Shown: positions 12,992 to 27,884, numbered from the stretch's first letter. The stretch: DNA of 64,000 nt from Gentiana macrophylla (GCA_026214975.1 JAOBSW010000276.1:56272-120271), one strand, 5' to 3'. Notes: a model not told the origin generated them from the sequence alone. Made by a program: numbers and translations.

Positions 12992-13133
12992 AGCCTAGCC
13001 TAGGCAACAGGCAGGGATGAATCGGAAGAGAAGAGCAAAGCGAACTACGATGAAAGTGCATTAGCCTAGCCTAGGCAACAGAAAGAGAATGAATTGGAAG
13101 AGAAGACCAGAGTGAAGTATGATAAAAGTTGTA
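12992..13133. repeat. Two-copy tandem repeat, 71-bp period
   Basis: AGCCTAGCCTAGGCAACAG starts both units (12992 and 13063), and the similarity continues through GAA(T/G)...GGAAGAGAAGA and the TGAAAGT/TAAAAGT end. The units are clearly related but diverged. Confidence 0.8.
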
Positions 13134-13680
13134 AGCATTGTTCGGAGAGGGAGTTGTTATTGTCTATCATTGGCCTCGATGGTAAAATGAATTTGTAAAT
13201 GTGCATATGCTTAGATTGAAATGTCAGGCTTGTTAGCTATTTGGTTGGGTCCTTCACGTTGAGGAAGTTTGGGTTGACAACAAATTAGAACTTTAGTGTC
13301 CTCGACTAACTATTATTAATTCAACCAGAACACCGCCCTTAAACAACAAGAATTAATTCGCAATCATCAAGAAAATAATCCAAGGAATTAGTCTAGTAGT
13401 ATCAACAATGATTAGTCTCAAAATAATCATCAGTCTAGTAGTATTCTAATGCATAGTGTTATACCTTAGCATCTAACCAAAACATGATGAACAAAATAGT
13501 GTGTCTCAAATACTCATGTCACATTTCTTGTTATTATTATATAATTACATCATAGATTTTCTTTCACCAAAACAACACTCTACAATTAAATTTGTCAATA
13601 TTGAAGGATACGATGGACTACATAAGAATATGGGGAATTTTTTTTTTAGGCTGTGTAAGGCGTCTAATTTTTTTCTTGAT

Positions 13681-14000
13681 GTTATACTTTACATACGGGG
13701 CCGAAAAGAGATTATCCTCACGTACGTATGTGGTGGATGATTCACAAGCTTATTTTGTGAGGGAACTGGCAGTTTCACTCATGTAACAACAACATTTGCT
13801 ACATGTGGGGCGAATTCTTTATGTACGGGACAAGGGTGTTATATCCCGGGTGTACTAGACCCGGGAATTATTTTTCACGGACGTATACGTGAGGGGCGAG
13901 TCCATTTTCTATGGAAATAACTTATCCACGGGGCGAGATAATTTCACGGGTGTACTAGGCCCAGAAATGGTCTTTCCCGGGTGTATTACGGGGCGAGTCA
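13681..14000. repeat. Short dispersed direct repeats built on ACGGGGCGAG and CCCGGGTGTA
   Basis: GGGGCGA recurs at about 13808, 13893, 13936 and 13991. ACGGGTGTACTAG/CCCGGGTGTACTAG/CCCGGGTGTATTA recur between them at 13846, 13947 and 13977. The whole has a semi-regular spacing of 45-85 bp in otherwise AT-rich DNA. Nature unknown; subterminal repeats of a DNA transposon are one reading. Confidence 0.55.
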
Positions 14001-14117
14001 TTACTAACACACCTATGGGAAAATTTTATTTCCCCTCTCTTACATACGGAACCCTTCTTCTTCTCCCCCCTCACCCCGTTCTTCTTCAAATCAAAATCGT
14101 TTCCCGTTCTTCAAATT

Positions 14118-14460
14118 GACACAACAATCATTTAAATCATTGATTATTGTGGGGCTGCAGATCAATGAATATAGCCCCAAAACAACCAATGGTGTAGATG
14201 ATGTTATGTCAATCGATCATATTAATCCGTTGTTGGCACAGATTATTTCGTTGTGGCCCTACGTAAAGTATAACCTCAAAAACCTCAAAAAGAAATCGGA
14301 CGTCTGACATAGCCAGAAAAATTCCCATAATAATACGGAAATGATACATACCACAACGATTAATCGATATAACAATCATCTACACCATGATTGTTTTGGG
14401 GGCATATATTCATTGAGTTAAGTCCCACAATAATCAATGATATAAATGATTGTTGTGTCG
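14118..14460. repeat. Long imperfect inverted repeat (foldback), arms of about 110 bp
   Basis: The left arm 14118-14234 (ACACAACAATCATTTAAATC ...) pairs with the right arm 14352-14460 (... GATTTGTTGTGT-like). Shared blocks include ATCATTGATTATTGTGGG, TCAATGAATATA, CCCCAAAACAA and GGTGTAGATGAT. The loop is about 117 bp. Further short direct/inverted motifs (CCGTTGTG...GTATCATT) follow to 14670. This looks like a MITE or foldback element of unclear superfamily. Confidence 0.75.
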
Positions 14461-14869
14461 ATTGGTCACATAATCCGTTGTGATCGTATCATTTATCGTG
14501 TACTTTTTCTATACGAAGAATGATATACGCACAACGATCAGAATGTAACGAAGTGGGACAACGTTGATCGTTGATGATGTTAGATTTATATATTTAGACT
14601 TATTATAATCAACGGTTCAGATTACCTACCGTTGTTGTGCCCGTATCATTACTCTTTCTATACTAAGATGCGAAATTTTTATTATGGCTCTGAATCAAGT
14701 ATGACTTGGTGATCGAGGACAAATAAGAAATCGAAAAAACACACAAGGCTCAATCGTGTAAAATATAAATGTTATATTTTTACATTTTTACATTTCTTAT
14801 AAAATATTTTATTGATGGACGAAGTATGATATGGTGATTCTGAACAATTATAAAATCACTTGCTAAGAT

Positions 14870-15072
14870 GGGATGAGATCACTGTTTCAATTTGTGTGTT
14901 TCAATTTTGATTATGCAAGTAAAACGACGTCTTTTTATGTGTGTTTTATTTCTCAAGAAAATAAAATAAAAATAAAAACAAAAACCAAAAATAAAACACA
15001 CATAAAACGACGTCGTTTGTCTTGAAGATTAATCGAAATTGTACACACAAATTAGACAGGTGATCTCATCCC
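14870..15072. mobile_element. MITE with long terminal inverted repeats, 203 bp
   Basis: GGGATGAGATCAC at the left end and GTGATCTCATCCC at the right continue as paired arms of about 85 bp, sharing AATTTGTGTGT, AACGACGTC and TTATGTGTGTTTTATTT. Flanks GCTAAGAT and GCTAATAT differ at one of eight bases, consistent with an 8-bp (hAT) or 9-bp (Mutator) target duplication. The AAACGACGTCGTTT palindrome is common in plant Mutator-type MITEs. It lies about 420 bp upstream of the dehydrin ATG. Confidence 0.82.
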
Positions 15073-15087
15073 GCTAATATAAAGTCC

Positions 15088-15111
15088 GAGGAGGAGGAGG
15101 AGGAGGAGGAA
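15088..15111. repeat. (GAG)n microsatellite
   Basis: Eight GAG/GGA units between the MITE and the dehydrin promoter. Confidence 0.9.
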
Positions 15112-15225
15112 ATCCTGTGCATTATGTAAAGGCAAATCTAAAACTAATCTAAATCTTGGAAGAAAGAGCCGATGTCAGGATGGCGTAATTCCATCTTCCT
15201 CACGAAGCCACGTATCCTGTTTTGC

Positions 15226-15237
15226 TGACACGTGTCA
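15226..15237 (+). promoter_or_regulatory. Palindromic G-box / ABRE of the dehydrin gene
   Basis: TGACACGTGTCA is a perfect 12-bp palindrome with the CACGTG core bound by ABF/AREB bZIP factors. A second ACGT core (CCACGTATCC) lies at 15209-15218. Both are about 260-280 bp upstream of the dehydrin start, as expected for an ABA- and drought-induced gene. Function is inferred. Confidence 0.7.
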
Positions 15238-15364
15238 CTCCCTTTCCAACGGTGTATTGATGACTCAGTTCAATACTCCCACCACCGTAATTATCATCTA
15301 TCTATATCTGCAGGCAGGGGTTCCCTTCCAAGAGACGACATCAACACCGATCTGAATCAATTGC

Positions 15365-15367
<3 letters not shown>

Positions 15368-15398
<31 letters not shown>
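15368..15398 (+). promoter_or_regulatory. (AT)n tract serving as likely TATA region of the dehydrin gene
   Basis: Thirty-one bases of alternating A and T end about 94 bp before the ATG, followed by a pyrimidine-rich leader (CCTTTCTCTTCTCTTC). The position fits the TATA box; the length is likely to be polymorphic. Confidence 0.5.
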
Positions 15399-15399
<1 letters not shown>

Positions 15400-15491
15400 C
15401 CCCATTTCAACCTTTCTCTTCTCTTCTTGATAGATTCCAATCTGTTCTCTAACCTCTTTAGCAGAAGTGAAGAGAGGAGATATAATAAGAA

Positions 15492-16558
15492 ATGGCTGAT
15501 TTGCGTGATGAATATGGCAATCCTATTCAGCTAACAGACCAGCACGGCAACCCTGTCCAGTTGACGGATGAGTACGGCAACCCCATGCACCTCAGTGGTG
15601 TCGCCACCAGTACTACTACTACTCCCTCTGCTGGTACAACGCATCCTTCTTTCGGCACCACCGCTCCTACTGTCGGTGCCACCACGCATCCTCATCCTAC
15701 TGTCGGTACCACCGCTCCTTCTGTCGTCGGTGCCACGCATCCTCATGGACCTCATCCTACTGTCGTCGATACTACCACCGCACCTACTATCCCGTCTGTT
15801 GGTGGTGGTACTACTACTACCGCTCCTTCTTCTGTCGGACTCGGTACCAAGCCTCCTCCTTCTGTTGGTACTACTATCCCGTCTGTTGGTGTAACTGGCA
15901 CCACCGCTGCTCCTTTCGGTGGCACCGTTCCATCTGCTGGTATCGCCGCTGGCGCCATGGCTGGTCCTGGTCTTGCAGGTGTTGGTGCTGCACATGCGCG
16001 TAAGGAGGAGCGCAGACAACATCTTCCTCGCCCTGCTGGCAGCTCCACTTCCAGCTCTAGCTCGGTAATTCAATATTTATATATATATGGTCACCTTTTC
16101 CATTTTCCTTTAACGTGATAATAAAAATTTGATTCATGCATTGAGAATATATGAGATTGGATATTCTATTGTTTTAATGTAAAAATAAAATCTTTTTTTT
16201 TTTTTTTTAAAGTCTAGCTAGTGTAATGGACAATATGAATAATGAAGTGTTTGATAATATGCATGCATGAATGAAGTCAGAAGATGATGGGCAAGGAGGA
16301 AGGAGGAAGAAAGGGTTGAAAGAGAAGATAAAGGAGAAGCTTGGAAGTGGAAAGCACATGAGGGACAACAAAGTCGATCAATTACCAACTACTACTCAGC
16401 AAGTAGCCGCCGCACACAGCAAAGTCACCCCACCACCAGCCACCACTTGCGGCAGCGCCACCTCTACCACTGTAGTGGGTCAGCAGCCGGAGCATGAGAA
16501 GAGGAGCATGATTGACAAGATCAAAGAAAAACTTCCTGGCCATCATGATCGTCACTAG
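15492..16558 (+). CDS. Dehydrin (group 2 LEA protein), Y3SK2 type
   Basis: Exons 15492-16064 and 16277-16558 join in frame to 284 residues. Three Y segments open the protein: DEYGNP, DQHGNP and DEYGNP. A long Thr/Gly/Pro-rich middle with repeated VGTT/TTAPS units follows. The S segment SSTSSSSS is split by the single intron, the classic intron place in dehydrins. [15 protein letters not shown] and [15 protein letters not shown] are two K segments that can form amphipathic helices on membranes. Dehydrins are disordered, hydrophilic protectants made during dehydration, cold or ABA treatment; the ABRE upstream agrees. The RRKK run may act as a nuclear signal. The acceptor AAG|TCAGAAG lacks a close pyrimidine tract, but it is the in-frame choice. 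The minus-strand open frame across exon 1 is a shadow of repetitive codons. Confidence 0.94.
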
Positions 16559-17099
16559 ATAATAATGTCTACATTTTGTATAATTAATAAACCTGGGCTG
16601 GGGTGTTTCAGAATATTAATGTTTAGTTGTTTATGTTTTTGAACAAGTGGGACATATTTGGTGTTTCTCGCAGTGTTTGTAAGTTATCTTGAATTGTTGT
16701 GATCACTGTGTAGTTTGCATTAGTTAAAATGGTAGTTTTGAATTGTTGTCAATAGTATGTGTTGGTTTGTATTAGTATTGTGGTAATTTTGAATAGATCT
16801 TTCTCATCATCATCGGTGTTTCTGTTATGTTGTATAATTGATTTATCTATACAAGTAGATTCATCAACATAATCAATCATTTGTGAGAAAACACGTTTAT
16901 TTATTTATTTATTTTGGTAACAAAAGAATAATCGATACGCGCACTACACTTCACAGAATGCACAAACCACTATACAAGTGGTAGAATTGGATGACAGTGA
17001 TGAATTATTTTTATGATGGGTCCAACATAATACGTGGTATTGATTATCTTGTAAGAAGATGTCATTGAAAATGTAGTAGATGTATCACCACTTTAACAA
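16559..17099. other. 3' flank of the dehydrin gene; nothing else seen
   Basis: AATAATGTC and AATTAATAAACC follow the stop and could provide the polyadenylation signal near 16583. The rest is AT-rich with a TTTA repeat near 16896. Confidence 0.5.
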
Positions 17100-17690
17100 A
17101 AAGCCATTATATTAAATCACATCCATCAAAGAACGCGCAAAAATCTCCGATCCTCAGAGGGTGCAACACCCCAAGAGACCATGTCCTATATGAACAATGC
17201 ACGCCGCGCTTTAAACGCGCGTTTTTACATTTTTCACTCATCGAAAAGAAGAAAATGTGACCAAAGTAAAGTTACTACATCGTGATAAGCAATATTGGGT
17301 CAGACAATCCAGAGCAATGGCATCCTTCATAGGTCGATTAAGTCGTTGAACGCATGTCAAGCAATCGTTCTCCACTATTAGACTTCCACCAACGCCAAGT
17401 CAATAGCTCGCAGTTCTATATATTCAACTGCCGCTCCCGTATCAAAGTGGTATGCAAAGGACGCTAACGCCGCGATGATCTCGGGGCAAAAGACCTACAC
17501 CAACCTTTGAATAAGCTACCGACGCATCCACATTACACTTAATCACCCCTGCAGCCGGCCTCTCCCATTTATCCGCAAAAAAATGCCCTGGCTGGTGCAC
17601 ATGAAAGGCTTTCATAGCCTCGACAAACTCCCTCGAGGTTGCCAACGACTGTTCACAGACCGTGACATGCACGGCCTAGCCCTCAAAGAC
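17100..17690 (-). mobile_element. LINE 3' remnant with RNase H domain
   Basis: The minus strand reads DKWERPAAGVIKCNVDAS and GLLPRDHRGVSVLC (17672-17442), the opening of the RNase H domain found at the C-terminus of plant LINE polyproteins. After a frameshift it continues NDCLTCVQRLNRP and SLGVLHPLR-like sequence toward 17100. The acidic Asp in CNVDAS is the first catalytic residue. The copy is 5'-truncated and frame-broken. Confidence 0.75.
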
Positions 17691-17699
17691 AGCAAAACA

Positions 17700-18250
17700 T
17701 CGAGTTTTTCATATACCCCACAAAAGACAGACATACTGCGCCACCAGTGCAACTCTCATCTCCTCTACCAATCGTAGGACTGCAAGTGTCTCTAAAAGAG
17801 AGAATCAACATACTAGCTCCAACACTTGATCGAAAGGGACGCTCTCCGGACTTCTACCCGTCACCACACTGAAACAAAGAGTGCTTGAGCGCTAGACTCT
17901 CCACGCGCTGTAAAGGCCATCTCCTTTGCTGTTGTAATGCTCTGGTACTAATATTGGCAGCATATACGCAGACACCGCCACATCAAGTTTTAAATACATG
18001 GCTATATAAATTTTATTGAAGATCGATTCATTAAGCTAAATAAGAAAACACCACGAATAATAACTTATCGAATACGGATTTATTCGTGAACGGATACATT
18101 CATTTAATATAAGAGCTTAAGAACTATATAATTATGCTACTTGCTCACCTCTGCACACTTAGAGGCAAAACCCATTTCTCACCGTCTCCTCTCACAAGTC
18201 TCCCGCCTTTCCCTGCTTCATATATTCTTCAACCCTTTTCTTTCCTTCCA
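17700..18250. other. Intergenic DNA and promoter of HISN7
   Basis: Up to about 17950 the sequence may still be LINE-derived (GC-richer, no frame recognised). An upstream in-frame ATG at 18141 would add 37 residues to HISN7; see that entry. Confidence 0.4.
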
Positions 18251-18251
18251 A

Positions 18252-21200
18252 ATGCTTTCTCAATCTCACTTTCTTCCTCTCAATCGGAGCTATTCTCTTG
18301 TTTCCCAATCTTCCCCTTCAATCTCTCTCCTTTCCAGTTTCTCCAACACCGATTTCACCTCCATTTCTCATTTCCGACCTAGATTCCCACCAATTTGTAG
18401 CAAAATCTGTATCAATTCCAGACCGGTTATGAGTTCAAATGTCACAGTTAATAGTAGTGAAGCTGCTAATTTAGGTTTAGACGATTCGGATCTCGACCGC
18501 TTTGCTGTGGTTGCTAACATGCTTGCTGATGCTGCCGGTGGTGTCATTCGCCAATACTTCCGGAAGAAATTTGATATTCTTGATAAGGAAGACCTCAGTA
18601 AGTTTTATCTGTCGCTGAAATTGTTACTGCTGAATTTTTTTTAACATGTATGTATCTATCAAGTATGTACTTTTGCAGCTTTGGAATTTGAATCATCATG
18701 GGTTTTGTGATTTAGGTCCTGTCACCATTGCTGATAAAGCGGCCGAGGAAGCTATGATCACGATAATACAAGAAAACTTTCCTTCTCATGCAATGTAAGT
18801 TACATTACGCTTCAATTTATTAGTGAATCAGTTGCTTCTAAATCTCTTGAAGACTTTTTTTTTATAATAAACAGAGAAAAAAGCGAAAGCTGCCGTTCCT
18901 TCTTTTTGTTGCTTATTATGTGCTGAAAAAATTGCTTCAAAATTTTGCTTTGGTACTCAATCACAGTGATAGTGTTTAGTCTTACATTAGATTATGCTAT
19001 TCTATCGTGTAGTTTGAGAACGAAACTCATTTTGACTGATGGGGATGGCCTGCCGTGTTGTACTGTCTGGTTTACTAGTTAAGGCCGAAATCTCTTTTTT
19101 AATCAAAGAATAATATGGGGATAACAGTTTTGGAGAGGAAAATGGCTGGAGATCTATCGAGAATGATGCAGACTATGTGTGGGTATTGGATCCCATTGAT
19201 GGAACAAAGAGTTTTATTACAGGTTTTTTTTTTTTTTTTTGGTATCTGTCTCTTTAATTATTCTCATCAAGTTTCACACATAATTCCTTTTTATGTGAAC
19301 AATCTAACAAGTATTCTTGATGCAGGAAAACCTTTATTTGGGACTCTTATTGCTCTGTTACACAAAGGTAAACCGGTATGGATCATTATCCCTTGCGTTT
19401 CTCTATAAGCAGTGAATTTGTGGGTGCGAAATATTCCGAGTTCGTAAATTGTGGTCCTCCAGTTGGTTCTGTTGAGATAGGTCCTTTGCACCAAACCTCT
19501 CATAATTAACGCATTTTAATGATAAATGGTTGAAGGCCTTTGTATCTGTTAATACATTGGGTTAGAAGACCATATGGTACTTTGGAAATTCCAATCGAAG
19601 ATGGCATTCACCTTCTTAAGTTGTTTTTACAACCCAGGTGGATAACAGTACTATCAAATAATACCTATCAACCACCTTATGATAGCAGTATTTCCCATAT
19701 GTTGATTTTTCTCTTATTGTTGAATGAAAGTGTGAGGAATGCAACTACCATAGCAACCAACTAGATGTGCATAATAATGGTGTGGTTAAGATGCAGACTG
19801 TCTGTATTGGGTCATATCTATCAAAGAGCTAGAGGTCATTGTACGCCTTCCAAAGCCGTTGTCAAACGTGCACCCAATATAAATCCTAGAACATTCATAC
19901 TAAGCTGAAGATGCTGCTGCTTCACATAGGGAGATGTGTTTGACGACAATGGTTTAAAGTTTATTCTTATTCCTTTCAGATTCTTGGCATCATTGATCAA
20001 CCTATTTTGAGAGAGAGGTGGATTGGGTTAAGCGGGAGGAAAACTACATTAAACGGACAAGAGATCTCCACACGCAAATGTGAAGAGCTTTCACAAGCCT
20101 ATCTGTAAGATTGTGTAGCTTGGTGACTTCAAGTTGAGAGTGCATGTCTTTTTTGGGGGGTAGGGGTAGGGGTAGGGGTAGGGTGGGGTAGAGGGTTATT
20201 CATAGGACAAATTTTACAATACAACCATTGTATGAAGGTTGTACCAAGTGACATACATTACAACCTTTCATTACTGACCTCTCACAGACGATAAAAGTGT
20301 ATTATGTGAAAGAGAGTAAAATTGAAAGGCTCGAATATATGCCAACCTTCCTACAACCGTTGCACCATAAAATCTCTCTATTTATAAATAACATATTGGA
20401 AGAGGCATATCATTGGCGAAATTAAGGCATGCACTTGAAAAATCTTATGGCTTTGAGCTATCTTTAACGTTTCTATTTCTTTTCTTTCTCCTGTGTTAGG
20501 TACACCACTAGCCCTCATCTATTCAGCGGAGATGCTGAGGTAGCTTTTGCTAGAATTCGTGAAAAGGCAAGATTAATCTATCATGTGTACTTTCTATTTC
20601 AAATTGATGGTATACTTGACATCTTGAAGGGAACTCGGCATAATGTTCCTCAGTTATTAGGTTCAGTTGTGGAAATAGCCTGCTATAGAGATCTTAATTA
20701 ATGGTACTTCAAGCCCAAAGTTGTCTGATATTTTCATGTGCCCCACACGTGCGGGATGCTTTGGTGCAGCATGCTACCCTTTTATCTATGGTATATTACT
20801 TCTTAAGATGTTAACTTTGCTTAAGGGTGGTTAGCTAACAAGTTCATATTTCATCTTGAATATGTGTACATTTGTGCATCTAAAGATGATTGATGTTTAG
20901 CTTGCAAGCGGAGTTTCTTAGAACTTACTTCCAGAAAGATAAGATACACAGATTTTGATATTCCTACTAATGTATCATGCTCTTGGTACCGTATGCTAAT
21001 TTTAGAATTCGTTAACTAGAATATCTTTTTTCTTTACTGCACCAACATACTTAAGAAACAGCACTATGCGAAGTGATGATAGGAGCAGATGATGTAATTC
21101 ACGTACTTGTTTACTGGATTGTTTCTTAACCAGTTGCCTATAAAATCGGGTTTAAGATGTTTATTATGAACTATTATGCTGGAACTAAGCTGAGGTTTCT

Positions 21201-22623
21201 TTCCTTTTTTATAAAAAAAACTATGACATTGTCAGATTGAATCTCTGTCTATTATGTGCTGCAAAAGCTGCTTTTAAGATAGTGTTTATGGTGAATAATA
21301 TTGAATCCAAGGCGCTGTGGTATTTAGAAGATAAAGAACAATTTTAATTCGCCCCAGTCTACTTCTGGAGTACAGTTTCTGTTATTACCATGTAGGAAAA
21401 TCTTTCCTTCATTGCAGAACTATTATGCCTTGCATGTTGGACACACTTGGATTATCTTGCAATTCATCATATTGCTGTTGATAATTTTTTTTACTCTTTT
21501 CCTTTCCTTCCAATTCATGTTCTAGCATACTGTTATTTTTAATTTCCCCCCCACCCCCCACCCCCAACCTGTTTTTTTTTCCTTTATTTTCTTTTGCCCT
21601 CCTTGGTTATAGATCCGAGTCTAATGCTAGTTTTTGCAGGTGAAAGTGCCTTTGTATGGATGTGATTGTTATGCCTATGCTCTTTTAGCCACAGGTTTTG
21701 TAGACCTTGTGGTCGAGTCTGGCCTGAAGGTAATATTGGTCCCTTGTTAATGTTTGAATTACGAGAACATACTATATGCTATATTCCATATTTGTTTTTG
21801 TGTAAACAATTTTTTCAACACTATGAAGGAGTCTCTCTGACGCTGTAGATGCATTTTTTTTTATTACTACGAGGAAATGAAGCTCTAGATGCTGATATAG
21901 GAGTTTCTAATGCTCTTAGCTATGTGAAACTTTGATTTGAAAAAGAACTGATTAAGAGAAGTGTTAAGGTGTTGACACCTTGTTTTATTTGATAAGGCTT
22001 CCTGCTCCCCTCAACCAAAAGGTTGGCAACCGAAATTCAGGAAATCTCTTAAAAGAATTGGATCCTTTTACTTGCTGTTGGAGTGTTCAAATATTTTGAT
22101 TACTCACATTCCCATTAGTATAAGATTTTAGGCGAGATGATAATTTATCATGGTATTAAAGCCAGAGGTCATGAGATCAAGCCTATATTCAGAACTTTGA
22201 CACGTTATTTGTATCATCCAGGTGCTCGATTTGCTTATTTGCCTATGTCTTCATTATGTTGGTCAAGCTTAGTCATCTAAGAATCATCTACCCATCAGCT
22301 TAAGTTGTTTTTGGTGAGATGATAATATGTATCAGTTATTATTGTCTGACTAATGAGATGGTAAATTTTTGACAGCCATATGATTTCTTTGCGCTTATAC
22401 CGGTTATAGAGGGAGCTGGCGGATCAATAACTGATTGGGAAGGGCACGAGCTTAGTTGGAAGGCATCGTCTGATTCCCAAGCAACAAGTAAGATGACTCG
22501 TAACTTACCTGCATTTCTTTCTACCATGAATCCTTCAACATCTAATTTGAAAAATTAGTTGTGACTATGAACATACCTGATTAGGTTCGCAATGGGCTTT
22601 CACATAATAATCTTCCATAAAAG

Positions 22624-22658
<35 letters not shown>

Positions 22659-22875
22659 TTATATGTATTCATTCTAGTGTAGCGTGAATCCTTTAAGATT
22701 CCTAAAAAGAAAAAAGAAAACATGAATCCTTCAAGTTTATATGAAGTTTATCCATAACTAACAGGGACTAAACTGGGGTTGGTCGTTCAAATATGTTGTG
22801 GCAGGTTTTAATGTAGTGGCAGCCGGGGACAAACAGATACATCATCAATCTATTCTTGCATTGCAATGGCACTGA
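18252..22875 (+). CDS. HISN7: Histidinol-phosphate phosphatase, chloroplastic (IMPL2)
   Basis: Nine exons (18252-18597, 18716-18794, 19128-19222, 19326-19375, 19980-20104, 20500-20566, 21640-21729, 22376-22487, 22805-22875) join in frame to 344 residues, close to the length of Arabidopsis IMPL2. It removes phosphate from histidinol phosphate in plastid histidine synthesis. The Ser/Phe-rich N-terminus (MLSQSHFLPLNRSYS) is a transit peptide. Inositol-monophosphatase-family motifs follow: FGEEN at 143-147, DPIDGT at 163-168 (metal and catalytic site), then ITGKPLFGTLIALL-, DQPILRERWIG-, TTSPHLF- and GGSITDW-type blocks, ending ALQWH. Intron 6 begins AAG|GCAAGA, a GC-AG intron. The ATG at 18252 was chosen because it gives a normal transit peptide; the in-frame ATG at 18141 is possible. 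Confidence 0.95.
20153..20195 (+). repeat. G-rich GGGGTA repeat in HISN7 intron 5
   Basis: GGGGGG followed by about five GGGGTA/GGGTGGGGTA units. At least four G-runs are close enough to form a G-quadruplex on the coding strand (and in pre-mRNA). It is not the plant telomere repeat TTTAGGG. Confidence 0.8.
22629..22659. repeat. (AC)n microsatellite in HISN7 intron 8
   Basis: About fifteen AC dinucleotides, between exons 8 and 9. Confidence 0.95.
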
Positions 22876-23463
22876 TTCCAATATGGATGCTAAAGCGTCT
22901 GAGCGTCTCTCCGGCTGGTGTGCTGATTTTGTTAATCTGGTGTCCTATTAATTTTGATAATTTTTTATATTTTTCTGATATTTCCCATTAACTTCCAGGA
23001 TTAGGGAGAGTGAGAGATGGAACTGTTTTCTAACGTTGTCGCATGTAAAATTAGTTGATTACACTGTTGTGTAATTTAAAGAGGATTTCACATCCTCTAA
23101 GCATGTGTTACCGGAATCGTGCCCCTTCCAGAAATTATGAGAACTTACATCTTACCGTTTTTGGGAGGATTATGTATGCTCAAATAGCGCTTTTGTGCAG
23201 ACATATCATTTGAACGTTAATAATTATAGAGGCTAGTATTTTAAGCTGAACCTATGTAATGTGTAGTACCATGATTCAATAAACACGATAAAGAAAAGGG
23301 GCTGTAATTGCATGGGCTTGCTGCAGTCTCCCCTGCATTTGGATATCTTCCAAATACCAGCAGAAGTTATGGAACATTTTGCTTCAACATTTGTATTCTT
23401 GGTTTGTGATCGGGAACATTATTTCACTTAAAACGAGTGAGAAGAGTTATGGTGCAGTAGCGA
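22876..23463. other. HISN7 3' flank
   Basis: AATAAACACG at about 23279 may be a polyadenylation signal. No other feature seen. Confidence 0.4.
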
Positions 23464-23633
23464 TTAGAAAGTTATACCAAGTGAATGGTTGTGATACATC
23501 CAACTCACACTTATACTATGTGGATGCATCACATCCATCGACTTAGTATAACTTGTGATGTATCCAACTCACAACTACTATGTGAAAGTAGATGAGTTGA
23601 ATGCATCACATCTATCAACTTGATATAAACGCT
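23464..23633. repeat. Small foldback with repeated GATGTATCCAACTCACA units
   Basis: GTGATACATCCAACTCACA (23491) recurs as TGTGATGTATCCAACTCACA (about 23554) and, inverted, as GAGTTGAATGCATCACA (about 23594). Ends TTATACCAAG and CTTGATATAA pair imperfectly. It lies between the convergent HISN7 and RPT4 genes. Confidence 0.65.
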
Positions 23634-24069
23634 TCAAATCACTGATGCACCATAATTTCTATCTATGCATTGATTTGTTTACGTTCATTAAATTATCCAC
23701 TTCATTTCATTTACGGTAGAGGATACAAAAAATTTAGTTATAATGCCTGGGAGAGAGAAGCTTAGCTTATAGTAATATAGTGTTTTGACTCGAGTCACGC
23801 TTCCCAAAAGTTCCTCACAAGTGCCCAATAATCCTCGAACAAAAACCAGACACTGAAGGACAAATGAGGAAACAAAACATTTTTTTTAGGGGTAAACCTC
23901 AAAAGTAGCATTGTAATAATCCAAGTGGTTTGTGTCTTCAGTGAATACATGATGGAAATACAGGCAATGCACATGCTGCATATACTACATATATCTGCTT
24001 AAGAAAAAATTTGCAAACGTTTATCCTCTCTCTGCTGCAAACACAGTAATAATTATCCTCTGGTGGCTA

Positions 24070-27393
<3,324 letters not shown>

Positions 27394-27735
27394 AGTTGCT
27401 CTCTATAAAAAAAACTCCGTGTTTCTCAGCTCAATGGAAGATGCAGCTGTTTATATGTATTCAGAAAAGAAAAATTATGAAAGCATATAATAAAGATTTA
27501 TAAAGTAAATAACATGTTCCAACTTTAACTTGTTTTTATTTTTTTATTTTTTTATATTTAATATTTTGAAAAGCCCAACTTTAACTTTTAATGATTTAAG
27601 AAAATGATCGATTAATAAAGATTATTGTTAATAAGGTAAAAAAAATAAAAAAATTTGGAAACGACAAAAATTTGGAGACCGTTAATGACACCACGGTCCC
27701 CAAAAAAAAAAATGACACAACGGTCAATTTACTCG

Positions 27736-27884
27736 CACATCACAACTAGTGCGAATTTCGATTTTGTAAAGGTCGAAATATGTTTTCAACTCCTCTAGAG
27801 TCGAATTTTGTACATAATTTCGACTCTGGAGGGGTTAAAAACAGATTTCGACATCTATAAAGTCGAATTTACACTAGATGTGAT
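27736..27884. mobile_element. Foldback MITE-like palindrome, about 149 bp
   Basis: The two halves pair nearly end to end: CACATCACAACTAGTGCGAA with the inverse of TTACACTAGATGTG, and TTCAACTCCTCTAGAGTCGAA with TTCGACTCTGGAGGGGTTAA, with little loop. It lies about 340 bp upstream of the RPT4 ATG, between it and the TE-rich block. Confidence 0.75.

Noticed and set aside
13501..13786. Two overlapping plus-strand open frames
   Set aside because: Overlap each other in different frames in low-complexity DNA; neither resembles a protein.
15531..16073. 180-residue minus-strand protein across the dehydrin exon
   Set aside because: Arg/Ser-rich shadow of the dehydrin's repetitive codons; the plus-strand dehydrin motifs are decisive.
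20153..20195. Interstitial telomere repeat
   Set aside because: The unit is GGGGTA, not the plant TTTAGGG.
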